NCBI RefSeq assembly: GCF_900115865.1
Contig: NZ_FOXY01000003.1
Coordinates: forward strand, 62,001 to 126,000
Reading direction: 5' to 3'
DNA from: Donghicola eburneus
GTDB taxonomy: Bacteria > Pseudomonadota > Alphaproteobacteria > Rhodobacterales > Rhodobacteraceae
DNA length: 64,000 nucleotides
Shown: piece by piece, positions 30,854 to 39,555 of the stretch
Layout: the number at the start of each line of letters is the position of its first letter
Numbering within the stretch: the first letter of the stretch is position 1
Notes under the pieces: generated by a model
Database searches by the model: none
What the model was told of the DNA's origin: nothing
Seen by the model: only the letters and a program-made list of their open reading frames with translations
Translations under genes and position numbers: made by a program

Positions 30854-32509
30854 TTAGTCCTGAGCGTTCCAGGCATCGACCAGACTGGTCAAATAGTCGC
30901 CCGTTGAGTTCAACTGCGTGACGATCATCTCCATCTGGGTGAAGCGGGTCAGATAGTAGCTTTTGCGGGCATCGGCGTCGGAGTCCAGATCTTCGAGCTC
31001 GATGGAAGCATCTGTGATCTGGTCAGCAAAGACGTCTTCGCGGCGGGCGAGGGTACCGTTGTTCGAAAGCCAGTCCTCGATCTGCTTGCCTGCAGCAGAA
31101 GTAAAGCTGCGCCCGAAGTCGAACGTCGCCGTCTCGATTGCGGCCTCCATTGTGATTGTCAGGCCCTTGAGGGGACCGATATTCATCACGTAGGTCGTCA
31201 TGCCGTCGTCATCCGTGCCCTTGTTGGACATGTTGATGCCGTCAATAGAGGCTTCGCCTGTGATCGGATCGCGGGTCACGGTATAACGCCCCGCCGCCGC
31301 CGAGGCCGACGGATCACCCGACACAGTCACGCCCGCCGTATTGGATTTGACCCCGTCTCGCATGATGGCTTCGAAAATCTCTGGGTTCTCTTCCATCGCC
31401 TTTTCGAGCACGTTCATATCGAGCGAAAGCGATCCATCCCGTTCCGTCCGAACACCGATGTCAGCCAGATAGAGCGGTCGGTCGCCAAAGCCCTCGATGC
31501 CATTGGCAATCAGGGATTCCATCTGACGCTGCAGTGTGCTGATTGCAGGATCGCCTGCCAGATCACCTTTTTCCGATCCATTGAACCCGCGGCTGCCCAA
31601 CTCGTCGACGAGTCTGATCGAAGTGTTGAAGGCATCCACCAGATTCTGCATCGCGGATTTCGCAGCTTCGGTATCGACGGCCACGGTCACCGTTGCAGGC
31701 ACGCCAGTGTACCCCGCGATATTAAAGCTGACGCCAGGGATGACGTCGTCGACCTCGTTCGAGGCGCGGGTGATCGCGATGCCGTTGACCGTGAATTTTG
31801 CGTTTGAGGCGGCCTGCATCTGTACGTCTTCGACCTGATCCGTCATGTCGAGCGCGGCCAAAGATGTACCAGTGGTCGCTGCAGCGTCGTCGACGGCTGT
31901 AATGCGGATCGCGTTGTTCAGACCATAGTCAGCTAGCACACCCAATGAGAAGGTTCCGTCACCGATATCAATGACTTGGGCTGCAGTCCCCTCTAGGGCG
32001 GTCAGTTGTTCGGCCAAGTCTGATAGGGTCATGCCCTCGGTGATATTGATGGTCTCTGCGGTGCGCGCGGCATCGGCGGTAAAGGCTGAAGGCGTTGCGT
32101 CATCCCATGCACCGAACTCGATGGTCAGCGTGCCAGCTTTCAGCTCTTCGGTCAGGCCCGTAAAGCCACCAAAAGCCAGAACCTGCGGCTGCGCCATCTG
32201 CTCGACCTCGATTGTGGTCGTGCCAGGGCGAAGCTGATCGGCCTGCTCTGCTGTCAGAACGATGGCGGCGCTGTCGCTGCTGATCGCCGTGGCGGATGCC
32301 GACGCAGCGTTTTCCACCGACCCTTGCAGGGCGGTGAACTGCGACTTGAGTCGATCAATCGCAGTCATCGAAAGCTCGGCAGAGTCAGAGCGATCCTGCA
32401 CGATCGATTTCTTCACAGAATATTCTGCGTTCGTCAGATCTTCGGCGAGCTGGGTGATGTTCAGCCCGGACCCGCCGGTGTTCAGAGTACTTATGATGTC
32501 GGTGACCAT
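30854..32509 (-). CDS. fliD: Flagellar filament cap protein FliD
   Basis: A 551-residue HAP2 cap protein. The N-terminal domain has LNTGGSGLNITQLAEDLTNAEY and the C-terminal coiled coil has DARKSYYLTRFTQMEMIVTQLNSTGDYL, both typical of FliD. The length is in the normal range of 450-650. AGGAGG lies before the ATG. It follows motB by 50 bases on the same strand with no promoter in the gap, so motA-motB-fliD is probably one unit. Confidence 0.93.
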   Translation of the reverse strand: MVTDIISTLNTGGSGLNITQLAEDLTNAEYSVKKSIVQDRSDSAELSMTAIDRLKSQFTALQGSVENAASASATAISSDSAAIVLTAEQADQLRPGTTTIEVEQMAQPQVLAFGGFTGLTEELKAGTLTIEFGAWDDATPSAFTADAARTAETINITEGMTLSDLAEQLTALEGTAAQVIDIGDGTFSLGVLADYGLNNAIRITAVDDAAATTGTSLAALDMTDQVEDVQMQAASNAKFTVNGIAITRASNEVDDVIPGVSFNIAGYTGVPATVTVAVDTEAAKSAMQNLVDAFNTSIRLVDELGSRGFNGSEKGDLAGDPAISTLQRQMESLIANGIEGFGDRPLYLADIGVRTERDGSLSLDMNVLEKAMEENPEIFEAIMRDGVKSNTAGVTVSGDPSASAAAGRYTVTRDPITGEASIDGINMSNKGTDDDGMTTYVMNIGPLKGLTITMEAAIETATFDFGRSFTSAAGKQIEDWLSNNGTLARREDVFADQITDASIELEDLDSDADARKSYYLTRFTQMEMIVTQLNSTGDYLTSLVDAWNAQD

Positions 32510-32559
32510 GCTGCACCCTCCTGACCTTCTTTACGGCTCAACGGCCAAAAGGATTAGGC

Positions 32560-33750
32560 CTAGTACTTGATTTCGATTTCGATACGGCGGTTTTGTTCGC
32601 GGCCTTCGGCGGTGGAGTTGTCCGCAATCGGGTCGGTTTCGCCTTTGGACACGGCTGTCATGCGCGATGCATCAATCAGGCCGGAGTTCGCAATTTCACG
32701 TACGACGCTCGAGGCACGGGCCGAAGCAAGGCCAAGGTTGTCGCGGAATTCAGACCCTGCGCCCACAGGCACATCATCGGTGTGGCCAGTGACCACGATC
32801 TCGCTGCTGTCTTCCATGGATTCAAAGGCGATGCGCGACATGATCTCTTGGGCCTGCGCGGTCAGATCCGCCGTGCCAGAAGGGAAGGCCCCGCCTGCAC
32901 CCACGGTGACTTTGACCTTGCCGTCTTCTTGTTCGACGGTCACGAGGCCTTCGCCAATTTCCTGACGCAACGCGACGGTCAGTTCGGCCGCTGCCAGTTC
33001 GGCTTTGCGCTGGGTTTCACCATCAGAGGCGCCGCCGGTCCCGTCACCGCTATCGGTGCCTTGCTGTCCGGTGCCGCTGGCCATGTCGGCCATTTGCCGC
33101 AGATCATCGGCCAAACCGCCAAGGCTGACGTCATCAGGGCTTGCGCCGGTCTGTGCGGCCGCCTGTTCAACGGCATCGGCGGCTTCGTTCAACTGCTGGG
33201 CCAACTGTTCGGACGACTGGGCCTGTTCGTTGAAGTTCAGTTTGACCTCGCCGTTTTCGACTTCGGCTTGAACTGCGCCGGATTGCAGCGCCTCGGACAG
33301 GGCCTCGGCCAATTCCTGCATGGCTTTTTCCTGAGCCTGCGCCTGTTCATCCCCCTGACCGCTGGCGCCATCGCCCTCGGTCTCATCGGGTTTAGTCTCA
33401 AGCTGTTTCTTCTCGGTTTCGGTCGTTTCTTGTTTGATCTCGTCGATTACAGACATGTCAGGCGACGGACTAAATTCGAGTTTAAGGACGGTTGTGCCTT
33501 TGGGCTGTTCGATCACGGGGACCTGTTTCTGCACACCAAAGCTGTTCTTCAGACTGCCCGCGATCATTTTGAACTTGGGCTGGTTGAATTCAGCAAATGA
33601 CAGAATAAGAACGAAGAACGCCATAAGAAGCGTCGCCATGTCCGCAAATGTCGCCATCCACGCCGGAGCACCCACTGGGGGGCACTTTGGGCAATCCTCG
33701 GATTTGGGTTCTTCGACCGGGATCGGGAGAGGGATGGGTTTCTTTGCCAT
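32560..33750 (-). CDS. motB: Flagellar stator protein MotB (PomB-like)
   Basis: A 396-residue stator subunit with an N-terminal membrane segment (APAWMATFADMATLLMAFFVLILSF) holding the ion-binding Asp37. The plug region follows (FKMIAGSLKNSFGVQKQ), then a long Gln/Glu-rich linker (about residues 95-250), then the peptidoglycan-binding OmpA-like domain (VVTGHTDDVP, then GREQNRRIEI). The opening, CPPVGAPAWMATFADM and the Phe-Ala-Asp context resemble Vibrio PomB more than enteric MotB. The linker is about 90 residues longer than in PomB. It forms the torque generator with MotA. Confidence 0.92.
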   Translation of the reverse strand: MAKKPIPLPIPVEEPKSEDCPKCPPVGAPAWMATFADMATLLMAFFVLILSFAEFNQPKFKMIAGSLKNSFGVQKQVPVIEQPKGTTVLKLEFSPSPDMSVIDEIKQETTETEKKQLETKPDETEGDGASGQGDEQAQAQEKAMQELAEALSEALQSGAVQAEVENGEVKLNFNEQAQSSEQLAQQLNEAADAVEQAAAQTGASPDDVSLGGLADDLRQMADMASGTGQQGTDSGDGTGGASDGETQRKAELAAAELTVALRQEIGEGLVTVEQEDGKVKVTVGAGGAFPSGTADLTAQAQEIMSRIAFESMEDSSEIVVTGHTDDVPVGAGSEFRDNLGLASARASSVVREIANSGLIDASRMTAVSKGETDPIADNSTAEGREQNRRIEIEIKY

Positions 33751-33780
33751 AGGTCCGTTTCTCTATTGCGCCAGATTGGA

Positions 33781-34545
33781 TCAGGCGGCGTCTTCGAATT
33801 TGGCTTGGGCTTTGGGCGCGAGGTTCGAGACCAGATTGTCCTGCACGTTACGGCCGGATTCACCACGCGCGATGTTGCGCAGGCCTTCAATCACCATCTC
33901 GCGGTAGGCGATCTCGTCCGAGGTGTAGCCCTCAAGCTTGGTGTTCATGGGCCCGAACAGAACGTTCGCGATGAACGCACCATATAGAGTGGTCAACAGG
34001 GCCACCGCCATTGCGGGGCCAATCGCCTTGGGGTCGGCCATGTTCCCAAGCATCTGCACCAGACCGATCAGTGTGCCGATCATGCCCATTGCAGGCGCAA
34101 TATCGACCCAAGCCTTTAGAACACCCTGTGCCGATTCATGGCGGGCCTTCATCGAGGTAATCTCTTGGTTCAGCATTTTGGCCATCTTGTGCTCGTCTGC
34201 ACCGTCGACCAGCATCTGCAGCCCCTTTTCAAAGAACTTGTCAGGGACCTCCTGACCTTCGAGCGCCATCATGCCGTCTTTACGGGCCATGTTAGACAGC
34301 TCGACCATCTTTTCGATCAGTTCTTCAGGCTTGGGTGCCTTGGGCATGAAGGCTTTGGCCATTGCGCCAAAGCTGCCCAGAAAGACGCCCATGGGCGCGG
34401 TATACATAACAGCAAAGAAGGCGCCGCCGAAAACGATCAGAATAGAGGGCACGTCGATGAACGGCCCAACGCCGCCCGCCGAGATCATAGCACCCACGAT
34501 CATGCCAATGGCGCCGATGAAGCCGATAATAGTTGCGAGATCCAT
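33781..34545 (-). CDS. motA: Flagellar stator protein MotA (PomA-like)
   Basis: A 254-residue four-helix stator subunit. It begins MDLATIIGFIGAIGMIVGAM, nearly the PomA opening, and has DVAPAMGMIGTLIGLVQML and DPKAIGPAMAVALLTTLYGA, the conserved inner helices that surround the ion path. The large cytoplasmic loop carries charged residues for the rotor. Length equals PomA (253) rather than enteric MotA (295). The start at 34545 has GGAG nine bases upstream; an ATG at 34560 is too close to the predicted transcript start. Confidence 0.93.
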   Translation of the reverse strand: MDLATIIGFIGAIGMIVGAMISAGGVGPFIDVPSILIVFGGAFFAVMYTAPMGVFLGSFGAMAKAFMPKAPKPEELIEKMVELSNMARKDGMMALEGQEVPDKFFEKGLQMLVDGADEHKMAKMLNQEITSMKARHESAQGVLKAWVDIAPAMGMIGTLIGLVQMLGNMADPKAIGPAMAVALLTTLYGAFIANVLFGPMNTKLEGYTSDEIAYREMVIEGLRNIARGESGRNVQDNLVSNLAPKAQAKFEDAA

Positions 34546-34580
34546 GTCCGGTAGCTCCAAAACAGTGTCGTCCTGTAATG

Positions 34581-34597
34581 TGCAAACGGCATGCCAT
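34581..34597 (-). promoter_or_regulatory. Sigma-54 promoter of motA-motB-fliD
   Basis: Read on the minus strand: ATGGCATGCCGTTTGCA, with TGGCA and TTTGCA and exactly ten bases between GG and GC. The predicted transcript start is near 34570, 25 bases before the motA ATG at 34545. This also decides against the longer ATG at 34560. Confidence 0.75.
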
Positions 34598-34703
34598 GCG
34601 CGCGTTATATACTAGAGACAAATAGGGCGATCGGGGCCCTTTTGGTGAATCGCAATGGATTCAACGCCTTGTGGATAAATCGCGGAGCCCCGAAAAAAAA
34701 CCT

Positions 34704-34731
34704 TAAACAAATTTGGCCGAGCCGCCGTTCC
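34704..34731 (+). promoter_or_regulatory. Possible sigma-28 (FliA) promoter of flagellin
   Basis: TAAA at 34704-34707 and GCCGTTCC at 34724-34731 are 16 bases apart, close to the FliA pattern TAAA-N15-GCCGATAA. The -10 box shares GCCGTT with the better site at 39479. The transcript would start about 45 bases before the flagellin ATG. No sigma-54 site is seen in this 240-base gap on the + strand. Confidence 0.4.
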
Positions 34732-34784
34732 AATAACCAGACGCCGAGGGGCGCACACAAACACCGAACACAGGAGACGGCACA

Positions 34785-36251
34785 ATGGCCATCATCAACA
34801 CGAACATTGGCGCAATCAATGCTCAGGCTAGCTTGAGCCGCGTAAACAACACCATGGAAACCTCGATGGAGCGTCTGTCGACCGGTATGCGGATCAACTC
34901 TGCAAAGGACGACTCGGCGGGCATGGCCATCGCAGAAAAGATGACCTCGCAGATCATGGGTCTGAACCAAGCGGTCCGCAACGCGAACGATGGTAAGAAC
35001 CTGCTGGACACCACCGAAGGCGCCCAGGTCGAAGTCTCCTCCATGCTGCAGCGTCTGCGCGAACTTGCTGTTCAATCGTCGAACGACACCAACACCGCAA
35101 GCGACCGTGGTAACATCGCTGCAGAAGGTTCGCAGCTGATCACCGAAGTTAACCGCGTCGCAACCGACACCACCTTCAACGGTATGAAGATCCTCGACGG
35201 TTCGTTCACCGGCAAGCAGCTGCAGATCGGTGCGGACACCGGCCAGTCGATCGAAGTTAACGTGGACAGCGTCCACTCGACCGAGATCGGTGCACACACC
35301 TTCAGCACCTCGATCAAGAGCAACGCTGACGCAACCGACAACGGCATCGCAGCAGAAGATATCTCGATCACTGGTCACACCGGCACAGAGACTATCTCGG
35401 TTGCTGCAAACTCTTCGGCAAAAGATCTGGCCGATGCAGTGAACAAAGTGTCGGCTTCGACCGGTGTGGACGCTTCGGCAGAAACCAACGCTGAAATCTC
35501 GCTGTCTGCTGCTGGTAACGTCAGCTTCGCAGTGAACGGCACCGACATCGGCACCGTCGCTGTGACCGACGCCACCGACCTGACCGGTCTGCGTGACGCG
35601 ATCAACAACAAAGCGGGTACCACCGGCGTGACTGCAAAGATGGGCGACGACAATAGCTCGATCATCCTGACCGACAAAACCGGTGCGGACATCTCGATCT
35701 CGGGCTTCGAAGACCAGCAGACCACACCTGCATCGGCCATGACCGTGACCGCACTGGAGCGTGACGGTACTTCGGACAACGCGTCGCAGACTCTGGCAGC
35801 CGACGGTAGCGCTGGTGATGCGACTGTTGCAGGTCAGGTTGAGTTCACTTCGATGAAGACTTTCTCCGTCTCGGGTGAGAACGCTGGCGCAGACGTTGAC
35901 TTTCTTGACTCTGACTCGAACACCTCGACTCTGGAAAAAGTGTCGGACATCGATCTGACCACTGCCGAGGGCGCGTCGAAGGCGATTAAGGTTCTGGACG
36001 TTGCTCTGTCCAAAGTCTCGCAGTCTCGCTCTGACCTTGGTGCGGTTTCCAACCGTCTGGACAGCACCATCTCGAACCTGACCAACATCACCACCAACGT
36101 CGAGGCAGCACGTAGCCAGATCCAGGACGCCGATTTCGCGAAAGAATCGTCTGACCTGGCACGCGGCAAAATCCTGTCGCAGGCGGCAACTTCGATGCTG
36201 GCTCAGGCCAACGCTTCGAACCAGAACGTCCTGTCGCTGCTCCGCGGCTGA
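34785..36251 (+). CDS. fliC: Flagellin
   Basis: A 488-residue filament subunit. The conserved N-terminal D0/D1 domain starts MAIINTNIGAINAQASL and has MERLSTGMRINSAKDDSAGMAIAEKM-type residues; the C-terminal D0/D1 domain ends with AATSMLAQANASNQNVLSLLRG. The middle is a variable surface region rich in Thr, Ser, Asp and Ala. It is the only flagellin gene in the window. CAGGAG precedes the ATG, and a strong terminator follows, so it is monocistronic. Confidence 0.97.
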   Translation: MAIINTNIGAINAQASLSRVNNTMETSMERLSTGMRINSAKDDSAGMAIAEKMTSQIMGLNQAVRNANDGKNLLDTTEGAQVEVSSMLQRLRELAVQSSNDTNTASDRGNIAAEGSQLITEVNRVATDTTFNGMKILDGSFTGKQLQIGADTGQSIEVNVDSVHSTEIGAHTFSTSIKSNADATDNGIAAEDISITGHTGTETISVAANSSAKDLADAVNKVSASTGVDASAETNAEISLSAAGNVSFAVNGTDIGTVAVTDATDLTGLRDAINNKAGTTGVTAKMGDDNSSIILTDKTGADISISGFEDQQTTPASAMTVTALERDGTSDNASQTLAADGSAGDATVAGQVEFTSMKTFSVSGENAGADVDFLDSDSNTSTLEKVSDIDLTTAEGASKAIKVLDVALSKVSQSRSDLGAVSNRLDSTISNLTNITTNVEAARSQIQDADFAKESSDLARGKILSQAATSMLAQANASNQNVLSLLRG

Positions 36252-36274
36252 CGTAAAATTGACAGCCAAAAGAG

Positions 36275-36305
36275 AGTCCGGCGCCCCCGCGCCGGACTTT
36301 TTTGT
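36275..36305 (+). terminator. Rho-independent terminator after flagellin
   Basis: AGTCCGGCGC (36275-36284), loop CCCC, GCGCCGGACT (36289-36298), then a run of T. A 10-bp perfect stem with a four-base loop and seven or more T: the strongest terminator in the window, fitting a very highly expressed gene. Confidence 0.95.
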
Positions 36306-36318
36306 TTGAAATCAGGGA

Positions 36319-36348
36319 TTAACAATTTTTTCATTTTTTTGCTAAAAT
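36319..36348 (+). promoter_or_regulatory. Possible vegetative promoter of rpoN
   Basis: TTAACA (36319-36324) and TAAAAT (36343-36348) are 18 bases apart in an unusually AT-rich stretch after the flagellin terminator, about 85 bases before rpoN. No sigma-54 or sigma-28 site is visible in the gap, as expected if RpoN must be made before the flagellar cascade starts. Confidence 0.4.
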
Positions 36349-36439
36349 ATCCGAAAGGATCACCGTTAGGTGTCAAATAAGCTGCCTTGCGAGAATCTCT
36401 CACTGGGGCCCTAATTGGGTCATTCCAGGAGGGAACGAC

Positions 36440-37756
36440 ATGCAACTCAGCTACACTCAACAACTCGGCCAACGTCAGTCACTTGTAATGACCGCTCAGC
36501 TTCAGCAAGCGATCTGCCTGCTTCAGCTTAGCAACACTGACTTACAGTCGTACATCGAATCCGAGGCGGAAGAGAATCCGTTTGTTGAAGTTGCGCGTCC
36601 TACCAGCGACCGTCTGCGTGAACCTGCTCTGTCGAAGCGGTCTGCCTCTGACTACGACGATGTGACTGCCCGTGCCGCTGACCACGCTCCCTCCCTCTAT
36701 GGTCATGTAGCTGCACAGTTCGATCTTATGTTCGACACCCCTCGCGATCGCGTTGTTGCCGAATGTTTCCTCGAAGCCATCGAGCCCAGCGGTTGGCTGG
36801 GTGAGAGCCTGGAAGACATCGCATTCCGTGCCGCCATCACCATGGAAGAAGCCGAAGACATGCTGGCCCGCGTTCAGCAGGTAGACCCCGCCGGTCTGTT
36901 TGCCCGCAGCTTGGCCGAGTGCCTGACCCTGCAAGCTGCAGACAAGAATATGCTGACCCCGATCATGTCGGGCATCCTGTCGAACCTGCCAAAGCTGGCG
37001 GCCGCGGACCTGAACGGTCTGTCCCGCGCTTGTGGCTGCTCGATGGAAGAGCTGCGCAACGAGCTGAAAGAAGTGCGCCGCCTGAACCCCAAGCCCGGTG
37101 CCGATTTCATCTACGGTGATATCGCTCAGCGCGAGCCCGATCTGATCGTGTCCAAAGGCGAAGAGGGATGGCTGGTTGACCTGAACCGCTCGACCCTGCC
37201 TGCGGTTGTCGTGGACGAAGCCAAAGCGGAAACTGTCACCCGTGACAAGACGGCAACCGAGTTCGTCGGCGAGCGTCTGAGCCTTGCTCGCTGGCTTCGC
37301 CGCGCGGTTGAACACCGTAACCAGACTATCCTGTTGGTGGGTGCAGAAATCGTGCGCCGTCAGGCCGCTTTCCTCGAGCATGGTCCCGCGCACATCGTTC
37401 CCATGACCCTCAAGGACGTGGCCGAGGCCGTTGGCGTTCACGAAAGCACCGTGAGCCGCGTAACCACCGGCATGCTGATCGTGACCCCTCAGGGCACTTT
37501 TGGCTTGAAAACTTTCTTCAGCACCGCGCTGTCGACCGATGGTGACGAGGCGTCGTCCTCGGCTGCGATCCGTCACCGCGTTCAGCAGCTGGTCAAAGAC
37601 GAAGATCCTTCGAAGCCCCTGAGCGACGACGCGATCGCGAAAATTATCACGGATGAGGGCACCCATCTGGCGCGCCGCACTGTCGCGAAATACCGCGAAA
37701 TGCTGAAAATCCCCTCGTCCTTCCAGCGTAAGCGCCGTGCAAAATTGGCCAACTAA
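36440..37756 (+). CDS. rpoN: RNA polymerase sigma-54 factor (flagellar RpoN2-like)
   Basis: A 438-residue sigma-54. Region I is Gln/Leu-rich (QQLGQRQSLVMTAQLQQAICLLQLSN). The core-binding and DNA-binding regions follow, including the helix-turn-helix MTLKDVAEAVGVHESTVSRVTTG, and the RpoN box ARRTVAKYRE near the C-terminus. The acidic region II is short, as is usual in alphaproteobacteria. Its place between flagellin and motF, far from the usual rpoN neighbours (hpf, ptsN, lptB), suggests a second copy devoted to the flagellum, as RpoN2 is in R. sphaeroides. AGGAGG precedes the ATG. Confidence 0.93.
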   Translation: MQLSYTQQLGQRQSLVMTAQLQQAICLLQLSNTDLQSYIESEAEENPFVEVARPTSDRLREPALSKRSASDYDDVTARAADHAPSLYGHVAAQFDLMFDTPRDRVVAECFLEAIEPSGWLGESLEDIAFRAAITMEEAEDMLARVQQVDPAGLFARSLAECLTLQAADKNMLTPIMSGILSNLPKLAAADLNGLSRACGCSMEELRNELKEVRRLNPKPGADFIYGDIAQREPDLIVSKGEEGWLVDLNRSTLPAVVVDEAKAETVTRDKTATEFVGERLSLARWLRRAVEHRNQTILLVGAEIVRRQAAFLEHGPAHIVPMTLKDVAEAVGVHESTVSRVTTGMLIVTPQGTFGLKTFFSTALSTDGDEASSSAAIRHRVQQLVKDEDPSKPLSDDAIAKIITDEGTHLARRTVAKYREMLKIPSSFQRKRRAKLAN

Positions 37757-37786
37757 GTCGGTTTAATCCCTCGTCCGACGCAAATC

Positions 37787-37809
37787 AGACCGCTCCGGCG
37801 GTCTTTTTT
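37787..37809 (+). terminator. Rho-independent terminator after rpoN
   Basis: AGACCGC (37787-37793), loop TCCG, GCGGTCT (37798-37804), followed by a T-run to 37809. A 7-bp stem with T-tail on the + strand, 30 bases after the rpoN stop. Confidence 0.88.
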
Positions 37810-37884
37810 GTGTCCGGAGGGTCGATATGCATAGCGATATATGGGGGCTCGGGATGTCTGGGGGCTCAGACTGTAGAAACGGAC

Positions 37885-37913
37885 AGGCCGAGGAGCTTAG
37901 AGCCCCTCGGCCT
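37885..37913 (-). terminator. Possible terminator overlapping the end of the motF-partner gene
   Basis: AGGCCGAGG (37885-37893) pairs with CCTCGGCCT (37905-37913), a 9-bp stem with an 11-base loop that spans the stop codon of the gene at 37897. The minus-strand tail GTCCGTTTCT is only weakly U-rich. Confidence 0.45.
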
Positions 37914-38619
37914 CGGTTATATCGGGTTCTTCTTGGATAGGCTCGTAAACGAACCGCATCTCGGGGAACTCGCGCTTCATATACTGATGAACGCGCTGTT
38001 CATTCTTTGCGGCGATCACCTGAAGCAATGTCATCCCGCGCTCAATCCGGTCGCGGCGAAAGAACTCTGGCGCCGTATTCCAGAAGTAGGACCACGCCAA
38101 CGCTTGCGTCAGAACCATCACCCAGATGCCGATAGGCAGCGTCACGATGATCGTCGCGATCCATATGGCCAGTGGCGTCCACAGGCGCATCTGGGCATAC
38201 CATAACGGGGTTAGCGCGATAGCCAGTGTCGAAGGCCGCTGCGTCTGGATGTCGTAGTTGCCGTTGGCATCCTGATAGACTTCCCAGTTGATCAGTCCAT
38301 CAGGCAGGATGCGTTTCGCCTTTTTCTCGGCTTCTTCTGCATCGTATTCGCGGCCCTCTTTCCATTGCCCCAGATTGGGGGTGTTTGATAGGACCACGAA
38401 CTTTCGCTCGTCACGTAAAAAGGTCAGCGCGATTGTAGGCGTGCCTCGCCCGAACCGGTCGCGCAGATCCTGAGTGGTGCCATCAAAGGGCAATCCGTTC
38501 ACGGCGATCAATTCGTCGCCGACCTTTAGGCCCAGTGCAATGGATCCCACCTCGAGAGAGGCCAGAGCCAGATGCCTGCCTTTTCGGTCATTCTCGGTGT
38601 CGGTGGTGTCGTCTGTCAT
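37897..38619 (-). CDS. PDZ-like membrane protein, partner of motF-like gene
   Basis: A 240-residue protein I do not recognise by name. Residues about 15-75 look like a PDZ-type domain (VGSIALGLKVGDELIAVNGLPF, then TPTIALTFLRDERKF). Two membrane segments lie near residues 130-175 (LWTPLAIWIATIIVTLPIGIW, ALAWSYFW). The C-terminal 50 residues are soluble and acidic at the end. It overlaps the upstream motF-like gene by four bases (ATGA), so the two are translationally coupled. In R. sphaeroides motF is reported as the first gene of a unit that includes hypothetical genes; this is the equivalent position. Confidence 0.75.
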   Translation of the reverse strand: MTDDTTDTENDRKGRHLALASLEVGSIALGLKVGDELIAVNGLPFDGTTQDLRDRFGRGTPTIALTFLRDERKFVVLSNTPNLGQWKEGREYDAEEAEKKAKRILPDGLINWEVYQDANGNYDIQTQRPSTLAIALTPLWYAQMRLWTPLAIWIATIIVTLPIGIWVMVLTQALAWSYFWNTAPEFFRRDRIERGMTLLQVIAAKNEQRVHQYMKREFPEMRFVYEPIQEEPDITEAEGL

Positions 38620-39380
38620 GGGTATGAGAATGGATTAGGTTCTGCTTTGGATGCGGGTTTCGACGTCGTCTTGCGGGTCGTGGTGGTCCGCGGCTTGGGT
38701 GTGGGTTTTGCGGTGGTCGCTGGCTTGGACGCGGTGTTTGCAGCCGGTGGCGTGCTGGTCACTGCAGCGGCGATCATCTTGCTCAGGGCAAGCTGCAGGT
38801 CAGAGATTCCGGCCTTCATCGCTTCGACTGTCGTTTGTGTGCCCGCATCTACCCGTTCGGTCAGAGTCGTGGCAATTTGGGATTGCAGATTTCCGGCAGT
38901 GTCAGAATAGTTGCCAAGCTGAGATGCCATTTGTTCTGACATCTGGGTCAGTTCAGCCATGACCAAATCACGGTTTTCGTTGCTCAGACCTTCTAGTTTG
39001 GCCATGCGCTCGCTCAGGCCCGCAACGGCATCAAGCTGCCCGTTCAACTCTGTGACGCTCTCTTGAAAAATGGCCAGAGCCTCGATCTGCGTGGCGCTGG
39101 TGCGGCGCATTTCGGCGAGCGTTTTGAAATAAACCAGTCCACCCAAGGCGATAGATACTCCTGCTCCGACCAAAAGGCCGATCATCATGGGGCGCAACCG
39201 TGCGCCAAAGCGGTCGAGACGGGCTGCGGCGGCAGAGGTTTCGCTCTGGAGCCGAGAGACCTCGGAAGCGGCGTCGTTGGCAGCTTCGGCCGCCTCCAAC
39301 GCCAGTTTGATGGCTTCCTGAAGTTCAGTGGTTTCGCTGTTTTCTGTCTCGGTCGCGTCCGAGGCGGTCTTCTTGTTCAT
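38616..39380 (-). CDS. motF: Bitopic membrane protein resembling MotF
   Basis: A 254-residue protein with a soluble N-terminal part rich in Glu and Ala (about 1-60, coiled coil), one membrane segment (MMIGLLVGAGVSIALGGLVYF, about 65-87) and a periplasmic C-terminal part with a coiled coil and a Pro/Thr/Lys-rich tail (KPTPKPRTTTTRKTTSKPAS). This is the layout described for MotF of R. sphaeroides, a protein essential for Fla1 rotation that depends on FliL and MotB for its location. Identification is by layout and by the flagellar setting, not by a diagnostic motif. AGGAG precedes the start at 39380. A sigma-54-like site lies upstream. Confidence 0.6.
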   Translation of the reverse strand: MNKKTASDATETENSETTELQEAIKLALEAAEAANDAASEVSRLQSETSAAAARLDRFGARLRPMMIGLLVGAGVSIALGGLVYFKTLAEMRRTSATQIEALAIFQESVTELNGQLDAVAGLSERMAKLEGLSNENRDLVMAELTQMSEQMASQLGNYSDTAGNLQSQIATTLTERVDAGTQTTVEAMKAGISDLQLALSKMIAAAVTSTPPAANTASKPATTAKPTPKPRTTTTRKTTSKPASKAEPNPFSYP

Positions 39381-39422
39381 GGTGGCTCCTGACGGCTGAG
39401 GGGACCCTTTGGAGCATAGGAA

Positions 39423-39439
39423 TGCATGTTCCATGCCAT
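39423..39439 (-). promoter_or_regulatory. Sigma-54 promoter of the motF-like operon
   Basis: Read on the minus strand: ATGGCATGGAACATGCA, with TGGCAT and TGC and ten bases between GG and GC. It matches 13-14 of 17 positions. The expected transcript start is near 39412, about 30 bases before the start codon at 39380. Confidence 0.6.
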
Positions 39440-39459
39440 CCGCGGCCGGGCGCACGCGC

Positions 39460-39486
39460 TAAAGTTTTCCAGTCCGGGGCCGTTAT
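39460..39486 (+). promoter_or_regulatory. Sigma-28 (FliA) promoter of the 186-residue unknown gene
   Basis: TAAAGTTT (39460-39467), an 11-base spacer and GCCGTTAT (39479-39486). The -35 box is identical to the enterobacterial FliA consensus TAAAGTTT, the spacing is exact, and the -10 box matches GCCGATAA at six of eight positions. The expected start is near 39493, about 63 bases before the gene. Confidence 0.75.
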
Positions 39487-39555
39487 CAGATTCAGAACTT
39501 AGCCCCTGATGTCACTCATGGGGTCTTCCTGACCGTTTATTCGAAAGAGGCACAG

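Noticed and set aside
34605-36269. Long open frame (554 codons) opposite flagellin
   Set aside because: A shadow of the strongly biased flagellin codons; rich in His, Cys and Arg without any domain, and flagellin is certain.
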